64,000 nucleotides of DNA from Bacilli bacterium (lineage in GTDB: Bacteria; Bacillota_I; Bacilli_A; RF39; UBA660): positions 1 through 64,000 of the forward strand of contig JAEDGC010000001.1 in assembly GCA_016297695.1 (NCBI GenBank), in the 5' to 3' direction. Positions 9,161 through 19,078 of this stretch are shown here, in pieces. Position 1 is the stretch's first letter, and each line of letters opens with the position of its first letter. Below the pieces are notes generated by a model that worked only from the letters and a program-made list of their open reading frames with translations, did not search any database and was not told the DNA's origin. The position numbers and the translations under genes are program-made.

Positions 9161-9208
9161 ATTATATCAAAAAATTTTAAAAAAATAAAGAGGAAGAAAT
9201 TCCTCTTT
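9161..9208 (-). promoter_or_regulatory. Fused terminator-promoter module after gyrA-like gene
   Basis: Hairpin AAAGAGGAA/TTCCTCTTT (9187-9208) ends the topoisomerase A gene; its T-run runs into a TATAAT box (9161-9166). The -35 position is only TTTATT, made of the terminator T-run. Confidence 0.65.
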
Positions 9209-11585
9209 ATATTTTAACTATTGAATATACTTTACTATCTTTTATCATAATATTACCAAGAGCAGTTCTTGAACTTTCTGGTATATCTTGTGCGGAAATG
9301 CATATTGAATTAGGTCTACCTATTAAATATAAATTATCATTATTAGATATTAAAGCTGCGCCGACAACTTCTCCAGTTGTATTATTAACTCTGTATCCAG
9401 ACAATCCTTTTCCGCCTTTAATCTGAACAGGGAACTCTGATAATTTAATTTTTTTACCCAATCCATCGTTAGATATTAAAAATAATGAGTCAGAAAATTT
9501 ATGAATAGGTAATCCAATTAATACTTCATCATCTTCACTTAATTTTATAGCTTTTACTCCTATTGTATTTCTTCCTATTGCGTTAATTGATTTACTTTCT
9601 ATATGTATAATCATACCTTTTTTTGTAACAATAAGAAAATCTTCATCTTTTACAAAAGTTACATTAGCAAGAGTATCATCATCTTTAAATTTAATTGCTG
9701 TTATACCAGACTTTTTCTTTCCACCAATATATTCTTCTAAGCAGGTTTTCTTAAACATACCATTCTTAGTAATAAATATTGCATATTCTGCATTAGTATT
9801 CTTGTATAGAGAAGTTATTGCTATAACATTTTCTTTATTTTCAAGAGTAATGATATTACTTATAGGAGTTCCTTTTGCGGCGTTTGTACATTCTGGAATA
9901 TCATTTACACTAATTCTATACATTTTACCTATGTCTGTAAAAATCATAAGTGTATCTATAGTGTTAGTAGAAATAGTATTTAAAACTATATCTTCTGAAC
10001 TTTTTATTCCTTTTCCATTTGCTTTTTGAACCTTAATATTTTTTGCAGGAACTCTTTTTATAAAACCACTTTTTGTAATAGTAACTATACAATCTTCGGG
10101 TATAATACTACTCTCTTTTTCTTCCTTTGGAATATCTATTTGTAATAAAGTAGTTCTTCTGGCATCCGCATATTTTTTCTTCATTTCTGTTACTTTTGTA
10201 ATAAGCTTACTATCTCTATAAGATTTATCATTTATTAACTTATCACAATCAGCAATGATATTAATTTTCTCATTTAATTCATTTAATAAATCATCTCTAT
10301 CTAATTTTGTTAAACGAGCTAATTTCATATCAAGAACAGCTTTACTTTGTATTTCAGATATATTATATTTTTTAATTAAAGCTTGTTCAGCTTCTTTTCT
10401 ATTATCTGAATTTCTAATAATTTGAATAGCAGTATCAACATCATCAAGAATAATTAATAAACCTTCTATTATATGTTTACGAGCTTCTGCCTTTTCTTTA
10501 TCATTCTGTGCAATTTTAACTATTATATTCTCTTGATGAATACAATATTCTTTTATTAAATCTAACATAGAACACATTTTAGGTGTGCCATTAACTACAT
10601 AATTCATATTATAAGAAACAGTAGTCTGTAAGTCAGTTAAAGCAAATAGCTTTTCTGCAACTGCGGCCGGTGCAGCATCTTTTTTACATTTAAAGACTAA
10701 TCTATTTTGTCCTAAATTAGATTCATCATCAAAGTCTTCTATATACTTTTCTAATTCATCAATATTCTTTTCTATTTGTTCTTTTATTTTATTACGATAA
10801 GCTCTATATGGAATAGTTGTAAAAATTAAATTCTGTCCTTTTATTTCGTATTCTCCACGAACTTTTAAAGATACTACAGAGCGTCCTGTAGCATAAGCAG
10901 CCCGCACATCTTTCTTGTTTATTATAGTGTTTGAGAGAGGAAAATCTGGACCCGGCATAATATCAAGTAATTCATCTATTGTTAAATTATTATTATTCAG
11001 ATAAGCTACGATAGCATCACAGACTTCTCCCAGATTGTGCGGAGGTGTGGAATGTGACATGGAAATGCCTATTGCTTGTCTGCCATTACAAATTGCATTC
11101 GGGAATAAAGATGGTAATACTACGGGTTCCATAAATTCTCCATTATAGGTTTCTTTTAATGGAACGACATTTTTTTTAAAATCCTCCATCATTAATTCAG
11201 CATAAGGAGAAGGCTTTGCTTCAGTATATCTTGGGGAAGCTACTAAATCATTATCTGCTTGTGTACCTAAAGAACCTTGTCCAATAATCAGCGGATAACG
11301 CATCAAATAAGGTTGGGATAACTTGCATAAAACACCATAACAAGACTGGTCTCCGTGAAAGTAACTTGTGGCGAGGGTTGAACCGACAATACCTTGACAT
11401 TTTTTCGTTTTACCTTTTGATGTCATTTTTAAATAATCCATCATAGTCCAAAGAATTTTTCTTTGAGCTGACAACAAACCATCTTCCGCCGCGGGTATTG
11501 CTCTATCTGTTAATACTTCTGACGCATAAGTTAAAAAGCAATCTTTTGCTTCATTTAATATATCATTTTCTGTAATTAAACTCAT
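9207..11585 (-). CDS. Type II DNA topoisomerase subunit A (GyrA/ParC-like)
   Basis: 792 residues. Catalytic Tyr120 in ASPRYTEAKPS, preceded by TSYFHGDQS, as in ParC/GyrA; then tower and coiled-coil regions and a C-terminal beta-pinwheel with repeated G-K-G/G-x-x-A-I-K-L blades (IKGGKGLSGYRV resembles a GyrA box). With the B subunit 11 bp upstream it should form the heterotetramer that relaxes or decatenates phage DNA. Starts at ATG behind GGAG. No insertion is visible in this subunit. Confidence 0.95.
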   Translation of the reverse strand: MSLITENDILNEAKDCFLTYASEVLTDRAIPAAEDGLLSAQRKILWTMMDYLKMTSKGKTKKCQGIVGSTLATSYFHGDQSCYGVLCKLSQPYLMRYPLIIGQGSLGTQADNDLVASPRYTEAKPSPYAELMMEDFKKNVVPLKETYNGEFMEPVVLPSLFPNAICNGRQAIGISMSHSTPPHNLGEVCDAIVAYLNNNNLTIDELLDIMPGPDFPLSNTIINKKDVRAAYATGRSVVSLKVRGEYEIKGQNLIFTTIPYRAYRNKIKEQIEKNIDELEKYIEDFDDESNLGQNRLVFKCKKDAAPAAVAEKLFALTDLQTTVSYNMNYVVNGTPKMCSMLDLIKEYCIHQENIIVKIAQNDKEKAEARKHIIEGLLIILDDVDTAIQIIRNSDNRKEAEQALIKKYNISEIQSKAVLDMKLARLTKLDRDDLLNELNEKINIIADCDKLINDKSYRDSKLITKVTEMKKKYADARRTTLLQIDIPKEEKESSIIPEDCIVTITKSGFIKRVPAKNIKVQKANGKGIKSSEDIVLNTISTNTIDTLMIFTDIGKMYRISVNDIPECTNAAKGTPISNIITLENKENVIAITSLYKNTNAEYAIFITKNGMFKKTCLEEYIGGKKKSGITAIKFKDDDTLANVTFVKDEDFLIVTKKGMIIHIESKSINAIGRNTIGVKAIKLSEDDEVLIGLPIHKFSDSLFLISNDGLGKKIKLSEFPVQIKGGKGLSGYRVNNTTGEVVGAALISNNDNLYLIGRPNSICISAQDIPESSRTALGNIMIKDSKVYSIVKI

Positions 11586-11596
11586 TCAAACACTCC

Positions 11597-14500
11597 TTAA
11601 TCAAAATTAAATCCAAGATGTTCTGCATTATCATAAATATATTTTTTTCTTGGCTCAACTGCTTTACCTTGTAAAATTTCAAGTAAATTAACTGTTTTTT
11701 CTATATCTGAAACTGTAATTCTTTTAAATCTCTGCTGCTCAAAGCATACCTTATGTAAGGTTGGTGCGTCTAATTCGCCTACACAATAATCTTATGTTTC
11801 CATAAGTGCTGACTATTTCTTCAGAATAAAAAATTCTGTCTACCTTTTCCACTTGTGTATCAATAACAAGTGTACTCCTCGACAAAGAGGATAGTCGATA
11901 CAGGTTAAGAAAGTTCTAGCCAATGAGCATCAATGTCTGTATTTGGAATTTTTCCAGCTATTTTATCTGACGATAGATGTCTTGTTAAAGTAGAAGCTCC
12001 ACAACCAGCCCATTTCGCAGCTGAACTAATTGAGTAAAAAATTTGTTGAGTTTCTACATTTTGAACAGTTCTTCCTCTATATGAAATTTTTGTTATTTCA
12101 TGAGGATTATTGATATATCTTTTAACAGTTCCATTATCTCTTTTATATTTTTTAGCTATTGCGTTAATGGATAATCCATTTTCAAAATCTCTACACATAG
12201 CATCTATTTCTGGCTGTTTAATAGCTCTATCTAAACTGCTTAATCCTATTTGATCTTGAGAATGTCCAGTTTGTTTTTTATGAATTAATTTATTTTCTTC
12301 AGTATATACGTCAGTGTGTATGTCTGTCCAAGTTTCACAATTCCAGACTTTTATTAAACACCTTTCTGAAATACCTTTTTCTAAATATGGAGCAAAGACA
12401 ACACTTCTTTTTATACCTTGCCCATATTGTTCTCTAATATCCCATACTTCTTTTTCTGTTAAAATAGCTCTTGGGTGATTTTCTCCTTTTAAACTGCTAC
12501 CACCTATAGTTCTATTATAACCATTATTATAAGAATCATAGAAATTAATCCAATATTTTTCTCTCTCGTCTAATTTTTCTGATGGACATTCTTCAATAAT
12601 CTGAAACTCAAAATTTTCAATACCATATTTTTTTATGGCATAATCAATTCCACTACATCTTCGTTCTTCTAAATGTTCTGCATCATATAAACGCTGTTTA
12701 TATCGGTTTTCTATATTTGTACTTAAACCAATATAAATTTTTCCATTAATTTTATTTTCATATTTATAAATACCTATGCTCATGGCTAAATCCTCCTTCT
12801 TCCCACGAGATTATCATATTTTAATTTTACAATATATATTAAAAAATAATTTAAATATATAAAACTGGGTTAACCAAGTTTTTTGTAAAATTAAAACTTA
12901 GACTACCTCGTTAGCTAGAATTTAGATTCTAACCCCGCTGATAAACGGAAAAGTAGATAAGGGCCAGACTACCTCGTACCCTTTCGCTCTAAGGACCTCA
13001 GATGGATTTCCATTAGTTTTCTTCCAGTTAGAATATTCTTCTTCTGTATAAATATAATGTTCTTGTTTACCTTGTTTAATTATATATAGAGGAGTTACGG
13101 CTCTATATAACTTGCCTGCCTCAACTAAAGGTCGCATATAGGTAAAGAAGAAAGTCATGAGAAGGAGTTCTATGTCTGCGCCATCGGAATCCGGTTACTC
13201 TTATATTTCTATAAGACCTGACTATATCTTACTTAGTTTATAAAACTAAGGATACCATTTCGAACTACGTACCAATAGTAGCCCTACTCCCCCGATCCGG
13301 GGATAGTCGATACAGCTTCATTATTTAATTCCCAACGCTTTTTTGATTTTTTATAAATTGGAACTTCTTTATAAACACTATTATCTCTGACATCACCTGT
13401 TAATATTTTAAAAAAAGTAGTTTTTTTCAAAATATCTCCTTTATCAGATAACATCTTTTGATAAACTTCTTCTCTTGTATGATCAACATAATATTGTCTA
13501 TATAAGAGAACTTCTTCTTTTGAGAGAGAAGATTTTGTTTTTTGTTGTTCAGAAATATAATATTTCTTATTTTCTTCCGTATAAACCTCTGGCATAATAT
13601 TTGCCCAAGCTCTTCCTTGCCAAACACTCTGAAAACTACTTTTTGTTATTTTTTCTGAAAAGTATTTCTCAAAAATTTCTTTTGGCGATTCATGGTTTTG
13701 ATAAGCCGTTCTAATAAAGATAACATCTTCCTCAGTTAAACGCGCCCTTCCATTACTTTCACCTTGAGAATTATTATACCCACCAGATTGAATATTATAT
13801 CCATCAATTTGAGAATTATATTTTTTAATATATTCTTTTTCTTTTAAATCTAAATCTTCTTTCTTACATTCTTCCAAAATTTCAAAATCAAAATTTTCTA
13901 CGCCCAAAACATTGATATAATTATCTATTGTTTGAGTTCTTTTTTGTTTATGTTCGCTTAATCTTCTTTCAATATTATCAGATTGCCCGATATAAACCTT
14001 ACCTGTATTTTTGTTGGTAATTTTATAAATTCCTATCATTATATTTTCTCCTTTTAATAATAATAATAAGGAATTAAATAATGTTTGCCACGGGATTGCC
14101 TTCAGCACTATCTGGTCAGGTTTCCCCGTTAGCAACTTTATATTAATTCCATCTATATCTCATTTAAAAATGACTCAGATGGTTTATATAAAGTTACCCA
14201 AGTGGTAAGCTTGAAAAGTATTACACAGCCAATTTCATTCTCTTAGCATCCGAGGTAATTACAATCTTATCAAAATTCATTTTATTTACATCAAACTCTT
14301 TACCGAATCCCGCACCAATAACCTGAATTATATCAGACATCTCTTGGTTAGAAATAATTTTATCTATAGCTGTTTTTAAAGGACTTATAATTTTTCCCCT
14401 TAACATATATATACAATCAGTTTGGGTATTTCTTGCCTCAATAGCCGCACTTCCAGCCGAATCACCTTCTACCAATAGAAGATTCCTTTCTGAAGGATTT

Positions 14501-15732
14501 TTAGAAATACAATCTACGAACTTTTTGCTTAATTTCATTTTAGCTTTAAGTCCTTTAGCTTTATTTCCTTCTCTTATCTTTTCTTTAGCTTTCTTTGCGG
14601 CATCTCTGGCTTTTCGTGCGCTTGATGCTTTATCAAATATTAATTTGATTTCTTTTTCATTAGACTGAAACCAATTCTGAATATTTTCTGTAATTGCTGT
14701 TGTAAATGGAGTCATATCTAATTTTACAATACGAGTTTTTGTTTGAGCATCATAAGATACATTTGGCGCAGTAATATTAAAAGCAATTAATAATCCCTCT
14801 TGAATGTCATCGCCAGAAAAATTACTATCTTTATCTTTTAACCATTTCTTTTCTTTAAAGAATTTATTAAACTCTCTTGTTAAAATAGTTTTAATCTGAG
14901 TTATGTGCGGACCCGCATCTGTTTCACCGGTATTAACATAAGGAATCATATTTAAAGAATAGTTTGAAGTATATGTAATTATCATATCAAGCTTGTTTCT
15001 ACCATTCTCAAATTCCATATGCATTCTATGGTTAATTAACTCATTATCTTTTACTTTTTTATCAACAAGATCATTCAATCCATTTTTAGAATAATAAGTA
15101 ATTTCTTCTTCTGGAGTCGATAATTTAATTGTTAATCCAGAACATAAACAAACAAGAGTGTTAAATAACTCTTTAATTTTGTTTATTTCTACTTTATTTG
15201 AATGAAAAAATTCTTCACTTGGTTGCCATTCCACATAAGTTCCAGACTTCTCTTTTGTATTTCCAGTCTGCCTACTCTTAAAGACACCTTCTTCAAAATT
15301 TACTTCTTCAAATTTTCCATCTCTATAACTAACAACCTTTAACCAATGACTTAAAAAGTTAGTAAGCTTACTTCCAATTCCGTTTAGTCCCAGCGCTGTA
15401 CCTTCATACACGCCATCATCTGTAAATTTACCAGAAGTATTTAAAGTATCAAATGCGGCTTGCAGAATTGTTTTTCCATCTTCTCTATAATGATTAATTA
15501 AAAAGCCCTGTGCATAATCTCGTACACTACATATGTTATCAGAAGTAATTTTAACTTCTATAATATTTCCATGTCCAGCCTTAAATTCATCAATTGCGTT
15601 AGATACTATCTCTATCATAGGCTGTGTTGCATATTCTGTACTTCCCGCATACACACCTGGCCTAAGCCTTGTGAACTCCAGAGGTGTCAGACTTTGGATA
15701 CTATTTTCATCATATAATTTTTTATCAGCCAT
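11597..15732 (-). CDS. Type II DNA topoisomerase subunit B (GyrB/ParE-like), two introns
   Basis: Three exons: 15732-14245, 13191-12978 and 11781-11597. Spliced product 628 residues, typical for ParE. GHKL ATPase features (EIVSNAIDEF, GLNGIGSKLTN), transducer and Toprim (LLVEGDSAGSA) are in exon 1. Exon 1 ends at ITSDA and exon 2 begins DSDGADIE, restoring the metal-binding DxD of Toprim. Exon 2 ends VLRAKG and exon 3 begins LGELDAPTL, restoring KGLGE. Without splicing, exon 1 alone would give a 503-residue truncated protein lacking the DxD. Confidence 0.92.
11782..12977 (-). mobile_element. Group I intron 2 of the topoisomerase B gene
   Basis: 1,196 nt. The exon before it ends in U and the intron ends in G. 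Near the 3' end is AAGAAATAGTC (11811-11821), a P7-type element, and a 13-nt block GTATCGACTATCC (11889-11901) that is also present in intron 1, each time next to a short GC stem. Carries a GIY-YIG ORF. Confidence 0.85.
11905..12783 (-). CDS. GIY-YIG homing endonuclease in topoisomerase B intron 2
   Basis: 292 residues from ATG behind AAGGAGG. GIY-YIG domain at the N-terminus: IGIYKYENK, IYIGLS, NIENRYKQ, EREKYWINFYDS, NGYNRTIGG. C-terminal DNA-binding region with several helix-turn-helix-like repeats (SINAIAKKYKRDNGTVKRYI; SISSAAKWAGCGASTLTRHL), as in intron nucleases of the I-TevI type. Related to, but diverged from, the nuclease in intron 1. Confidence 0.93.
   Translation of the reverse strand: MSIGIYKYENKINGKIYIGLSTNIENRYKQRLYDAEHLEERRCSGIDYAIKKYGIENFEFQIIEECPSEKLDEREKYWINFYDSYNNGYNRTIGGSSLKGENHPRAILTEKEVWDIREQYGQGIKRSVVFAPYLEKGISERCLIKVWNCETWTDIHTDVYTEENKLIHKKQTGHSQDQIGLSSLDRAIKQPEIDAMCRDFENGLSINAIAKKYKRDNGTVKRYINNPHEITKISYRGRTVQNVETQQIFYSISSAAKWAGCGASTLTRHLSSDKIAGKIPNTDIDAHWLELS
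13192..14244 (-). mobile_element. Group I intron 1 of the topoisomerase B gene
   Basis: 1,053 nt. Splits the Toprim DxD codons; exon ends in U, intron ends in G. Contains AAGATATAGTC (about 13219-13229), the classical group I S/P7 element, and the GTATCGACTATCC block (13301-13313). The ORF runs through this block into core sequence. Confidence 0.9.
13284..14039 (-). CDS. GIY-YIG homing endonuclease in topoisomerase B intron 1
   Basis: 251 residues starting MIGIYKITNKNTGKVYIGQS behind AAAGGAG; the upstream extension to 14135 is intron sequence and not preferred. Distal GIY-YIG features: NIERRLSEHKQ and DLKEKEYIKKYNS. C-terminal half repeats LTEEDVIFIR / LSKEEVLLYRQYY motifs likely to bind DNA. 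The last residues are encoded by the conserved intron core, so the protein end and ribozyme share sequence. Confidence 0.92.
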   Translation of the reverse strand: MIGIYKITNKNTGKVYIGQSDNIERRLSEHKQKRTQTIDNYINVLGVENFDFEILEECKKEDLDLKEKEYIKKYNSQIDGYNIQSGGYNNSQGESNGRARLTEEDVIFIRTAYQNHESPKEIFEKYFSEKITKSSFQSVWQGRAWANIMPEVYTEENKKYYISEQQKTKSSLSKEEVLLYRQYYVDHTREEVYQKMLSDKGDILKKTTFFKILTGDVRDNSVYKEVPIYKKSKKRWELNNEAVSTIPGSGE

Positions 15733-15765
15733 AAAAATATCCTTTCTATTTTTATATTATATAAT

Positions 15766-15794
15766 ATTATAACATATTTTTTTAAAAATTGCAA
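15766..15794 (-). promoter_or_regulatory. Promoter TTGCAA-N17-TATAAT for the topoisomerase operon
   Basis: TATAAT 15766-15771 and TTGCAA 15789-15794, the latter inside the last codons of RNase H. Confidence 0.72.
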
Positions 15795-16258
15795 AACATA
15801 TCCCTATTTTTATCAAAAATTTTATTAAATTTCTTTATGTTATCTGAAGCAATAGCATCCGCAATTTCGTTGCCTATTTCATTACAATGTCCTTTTATTT
15901 TTTGAATAGATATATGATTATTACAATCTTGTGTCAAATAATTATATATCATTTTTATTATTGTTAAATTTTTAATTTCTTTATTTTTATCTCGAACCCA
16001 ACCATTTGTATACCATTTATATATCCAATCATTGCACATATTAACACAATAGGCTGAATCAGAAAATATTGTACAATCTTCATCTTGTCTTACTGCATAT
16101 TGTAATGCAGAAAGGATTGCAGCTAATTCCATTTCGTTATTAGTACCTTTTTCAAACTGTCTTGTGATTGTTGAAATTATTTTATTATCTTTTATTATTA
16201 CTACTGCATACCCAGCTCCATCTTTTCTTGAACTGCCATCTGTATATAACTCAATCAT
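15782..16258 (-). CDS. rnhA: Ribonuclease HI
   Basis: 158 residues, full RNase HI. All four metal ligands are visible: Asp7 (YTDGSS), Glu44 (NEMELAAI), Asp67 (FSDSAY) and Asp134 (GNEIADAI). Degrades RNA in RNA-DNA hybrids, for example replication primers. The basic handle region is reduced. Ribosome site AGGAGG; transcribed from the module at 16281. Confidence 0.95.
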   Translation of the reverse strand: MIELYTDGSSRKDGAGYAVVIIKDNKIISTITRQFEKGTNNEMELAAILSALQYAVRQDEDCTIFSDSAYCVNMCNDWIYKWYTNGWVRDKNKEIKNLTIIKMIYNYLTQDCNNHISIQKIKGHCNEIGNEIADAIASDNIKKFNKIFDKNRDMFCNF

Positions 16259-16280
16259 ATTTTTCCTCCTTTTTATTTTA

Positions 16281-16327
16281 TTATACCAAAAAATATAAAA
16301 AAAATAAAGGAGAGATTTCTCTCTCCT
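16281..16327 (-). promoter_or_regulatory. Fused terminator-promoter module between phoH and rnhA
   Basis: Hairpin AAGGAGAGA/TCTCTCCTT (16308-16327) then T-run, then TATAAT at 16281-16286. -35 position is TTTATT. Confidence 0.65.
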
Positions 16328-16333
16328 TAATAT

Positions 16334-17524
16334 TTACATTTTTTCAGCAATTTTACCTACTCTACATCTATAATTTTCTTGTAAAGTAATTTCGCCATAG
16401 AAGTCTTCTCCACGATATACTTCTGAGGCTCTTCTTATACCATTATTATATCCAGCATAATCAATGCTATCAACCTGTGTTGTATCATCTCCGTCAATAA
16501 TGCATATACAATCATCACCAACTCTTTGTAAAGCAAGTTGTAATAAAGTAATGTTTAGATTTTGTGCTTCTGTTATATATATTGCAGCTTGCATTCCAGT
16601 AGTATCAAAACCTCTTATATCTGAAAAAGGTAATAATAACAATTTTCCAGATTCTATCATATCTTCTACAACAAGTCTACTGCCAAGTTTGCTTGACAAT
16701 ATATTGCCTATCTGCGAATCAAGTAGCTTGTCGTTCTTATCACCTGGATAGAATCCAAGTTTAGCTGCACCAGCTGTCGCTACAGTGTTACAGAATATAA
16801 TGATTTTATCTATTTTACCTTTTTCTAATAAATGAAACATATAAGCAATAGATAAGAAAGTCTTTCCACTTCCAGCAGGCCCGCGCAGTAAGGATACTTG
16901 ATTTCTATTAAGACAATCCATTGCCGCAAATTGATACTCATCTTTTGGCTTTATTTTTCCAAAATGTACTGAATAAAAATCTGGGTATCCAATTTCTTTA
17001 TGTTCAGTTCCAGTCCATATGTATGGACCAATAACTCCGCCATCTTGTGTTTTTATAATTAAATACTGATTTATATATAAGTTATATATATTTTCATTCA
17101 TATGTTCATAGAAATAAGCTAATTCTTCTTCTTTTTCTATAATAACTTCTTTAAAGCCAGTATAATTATCTAAATTTTCTTCTTTTATATAATTAACATT
17201 TAACTTATATGCGGAGGCTAGATTTTTACAACTTAAATCTTTTGTTATAAATTCAACAGGCTCATTTAGTGATTTTGCGTCAGTAATAATTTTCATATCA
17301 TTATTATTTAATTCTTCTGTATCAATTATAACAGTATATAAATCTTCATTTTCCGCCAATAATCTTGTAAGTTTTCTGGCTTTATATTTTATTTCAGCAT
17401 CTTTATTTGCGGAAGTCTTTATATTTTCTAACTCTTGTAGAGTAACTAAACTAATATAAAATTCTTCTTCAAATGCTTTTTCTTGTAAATCTAAAAGACT
17501 ACAAGTATCATAAAATTTCTTCAT
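16334..17524 (-). CDS. PIN-PhoH fusion (PhoH2-like RNase/helicase)
   Basis: 396 residues. N-terminal PIN domain (MKKFYDTCSLLDL; acidic residues in ELENIKT and ITKDLSCK) fused to a PhoH ATPase with Walker A GPAGSGKT (215-222), IYITEAQNLN as Walker B-like strand and C-terminal QENYRCRVGKIAEKM. PhoH2 proteins couple RNA unwinding to cleavage. Phage roles are not established; together with RNase H and RNA ligase it adds to the RNA-metabolism set. Confidence 0.9.
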   Translation of the reverse strand: MKKFYDTCSLLDLQEKAFEEEFYISLVTLQELENIKTSANKDAEIKYKARKLTRLLAENEDLYTVIIDTEELNNNDMKIITDAKSLNEPVEFITKDLSCKNLASAYKLNVNYIKEENLDNYTGFKEVIIEKEEELAYFYEHMNENIYNLYINQYLIIKTQDGGVIGPYIWTGTEHKEIGYPDFYSVHFGKIKPKDEYQFAAMDCLNRNQVSLLRGPAGSGKTFLSIAYMFHLLEKGKIDKIIIFCNTVATAGAAKLGFYPGDKNDKLLDSQIGNILSSKLGSRLVVEDMIESGKLLLLPFSDIRGFDTTGMQAAIYITEAQNLNITLLQLALQRVGDDCICIIDGDDTTQVDSIDYAGYNNGIRRASEVYRGEDFYGEITLQENYRCRVGKIAEKM

Positions 17525-17607
17525 AAAGAAAAGCTCCTTTATTATATATTTTCAAATATATATAAAAAGTCAAAAGGAAAAATTATATCCTTTTGACCTA
17601 ATGTTAG

Positions 17608-17730
17608 TTAAACTATTCTATCAAGATTTGGCTCGTACCAACCAGTTAATTTATTATCTTCATAGATAAGTCTTATATTATCTATCTCGATATAAAATTT
17701 ATTTTCACTTACATAAATCATTTGTGTCAT
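17608..17730 (-). CDS. Small protein, unknown
   Basis: 40 residues, MTQMIYVSENKFYIEIDNIR..., with AGGAG upstream of its ATG. Short beta-rich sequence, no motif. Last gene of the ThyX operon. Confidence 0.45.
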   Translation of the reverse strand: MTQMIYVSENKFYIEIDNIRLIYEDNKLTGWYEPNLDRIV

Positions 17731-17779
17731 AATTATTCTCCTTTATTTTGCAGAAAATAATATATAAAAATTTCTGCAA

Positions 17780-18061
17780 TTAAACTTCTTCATTCGGTAT
17801 AATTGAAATTATATAGCACCATGGCAGCATAAGATAATGTCCATCATCTGTAATGAAGTGAACTTGTCCATCACCTAATCCATTAATATTTATTAATTTT
17901 ATATGCTTATATTTTTTTAATCTGATTTGTTTTAAATCTCTAATATTCATTGAAATATCATTTAAACGAATATTATTAATTATTGTTTCTATATCATAAT
18001 ATTTTCCAATAGCATTATCTATTATCTTAATCATTTCAATTATTTCATTATTATTTATCAT
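17780..18061 (-). CDS. Unknown protein
   Basis: 93 residues; N-terminal helical half and C-terminal strand-rich end (HIKLININGLGDGQVHFITDDGHYLMLPW) that resembles a small beta barrel. No catalytic motif. Four bp downstream of 18065-18307, so same operon. Confidence 0.6.
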   Translation of the reverse strand: MINNNEIIEMIKIIDNAIGKYYDIETIINNIRLNDISMNIRDLKQIRLKKYKHIKLININGLGDGQVHFITDDGHYLMLPWCYIISIIPNEEV

Positions 18062-18064
18062 TTG

Positions 18065-18307
18065 CTATAATCCCTCAATTATTTCAGTAATTAAACTTAT
18101 TATATTTTCTAATACATCTTTACTACAAGTTTCAAGATTCATATTATTCGGTAATGCAATTATTTTGTTATCTGGGAACTTATTTTTTAATATTTCCATT
18201 ACATTCTTTAATTCGGCTGGTTTAGACAATTGGCTATCATAAAATAAAGTTATTACTTCTGTTGGATTAGGTTTTATCTTTTCTATTTTTGTAATTAATA
18301 CTTCCAT
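18065..18307 (-). CDS. Unknown small alpha/beta protein
   Basis: 80 residues with alternating pattern (VITLFYDSQLSKPAELKNVMEILKNKFPDNKIIALPN) suggesting a small alpha/beta fold. Its ATG abuts the ThyX stop, so translation is coupled. No function recognised. Confidence 0.6.
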   Translation of the reverse strand: MEVLITKIEKIKPNPTEVITLFYDSQLSKPAELKNVMEILKNKFPDNKIIALPNNMNLETCSKDVLENIISLITEIIEGL

Positions 18308-19078
18308 TTATTTTCCCTTTATTTTTATTCGCAACTCTTCTTTAGACGGATAAGCGCCGCAACAATTCTTTTCAGGACACCATAAAAGATATTGACATTG
18401 CGGAACAAGCTCTTGTGCAAATAGAGGATTAATTTTTTCTATCTCTTTTTTCATTGCTCTTGCTATATCTCTTATTTCATCTTGCGCTCTTGTACATAAT
18501 CTTTTAAACATAAATTGAATTAATGCTTCTGGAGTAAATCCAATAGTCAAAGTAAGATTTGTCGCTCTTGGAAGAACAAAATTTGCATCTTCAACAGCTT
18601 TCTTATAATCAACACCGTGCATTACAAGTAAATCTCTAATCTGTTTTCTTCTCTCATCAATCATTTTCATAGTGTTCTCATATAAAATATTTACATCTTC
18701 ATACTTTTGAATATTCTTAGGTATAACATAAGTAAATTCATTTTTATCTACATATCTAAAAGATTGCATATTTTTTACAATGTTTACAGGGTTTACATCT
18801 ATAATCATTTCTATTCTATCACTATAGCTATACTTATCTATTTCATCATAGCGGACACCTATTTCGTGACGCATCATCTGTTCAAGAGTTCCTCTATCTC
18901 CTTCAATTTCAAATTTAATATATTCACAGCGGCTGCCGCTCATATGTCCACTTTCGCTGCAGGATTTTCCTACTTTTTCAGCATACTTTTTAGGAGTATC
19001 ATAACAAGTACAAGCAAATTCTCCGTGATTCTTATATAAATTTTCAAGAATTTCAGGATTTAATATTGTAACTTTCAA
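18308..19078 (-). CDS. thyX: Flavin-dependent thymidylate synthase, ThyX-like
   Basis: 256 residues. The region MMRHEIGVRYDEIDKYSYSDR sits where ThyX has its RHR/FAD motif, followed by SFRYVDKNEFTYVIP and a C-terminal QFMFKRLCTRAQDEIRDIA and LWCPEKNCCG. Overall ThyX-like but the RHRxxSxNxxSxRY signature is divergent, so dUMP methylation is likely rather than certain. Provides dTMP for an AT-rich genome. Overlaps the upstream gene by 4 bp. Confidence 0.78.
   Translation of the reverse strand: MKVTILNPEILENLYKNHGEFACTCYDTPKKYAEKVGKSCSESGHMSGSRCEYIKFEIEGDRGTLEQMMRHEIGVRYDEIDKYSYSDRIEMIIDVNPVNIVKNMQSFRYVDKNEFTYVIPKNIQKYEDVNILYENTMKMIDERRKQIRDLLVMHGVDYKKAVEDANFVLPRATNLTLTIGFTPEALIQFMFKRLCTRAQDEIRDIARAMKKEIEKINPLFAQELVPQCQYLLWCPEKNCCGAYPSKEELRIKIKGK

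Noticed and set aside
13427..13627. Minus-strand ORF inside the GIY-YIG gene
   Set aside because: Alternative frame of a well-supported gene, Lys/Ile-rich low-complexity product, no ribosome site.
14040..14135. Longer start for the intron 1 GIY-YIG gene
   Set aside because: The extra residues are encoded by structured intron sequence and the internal ATG has a perfect AAAGGAG.
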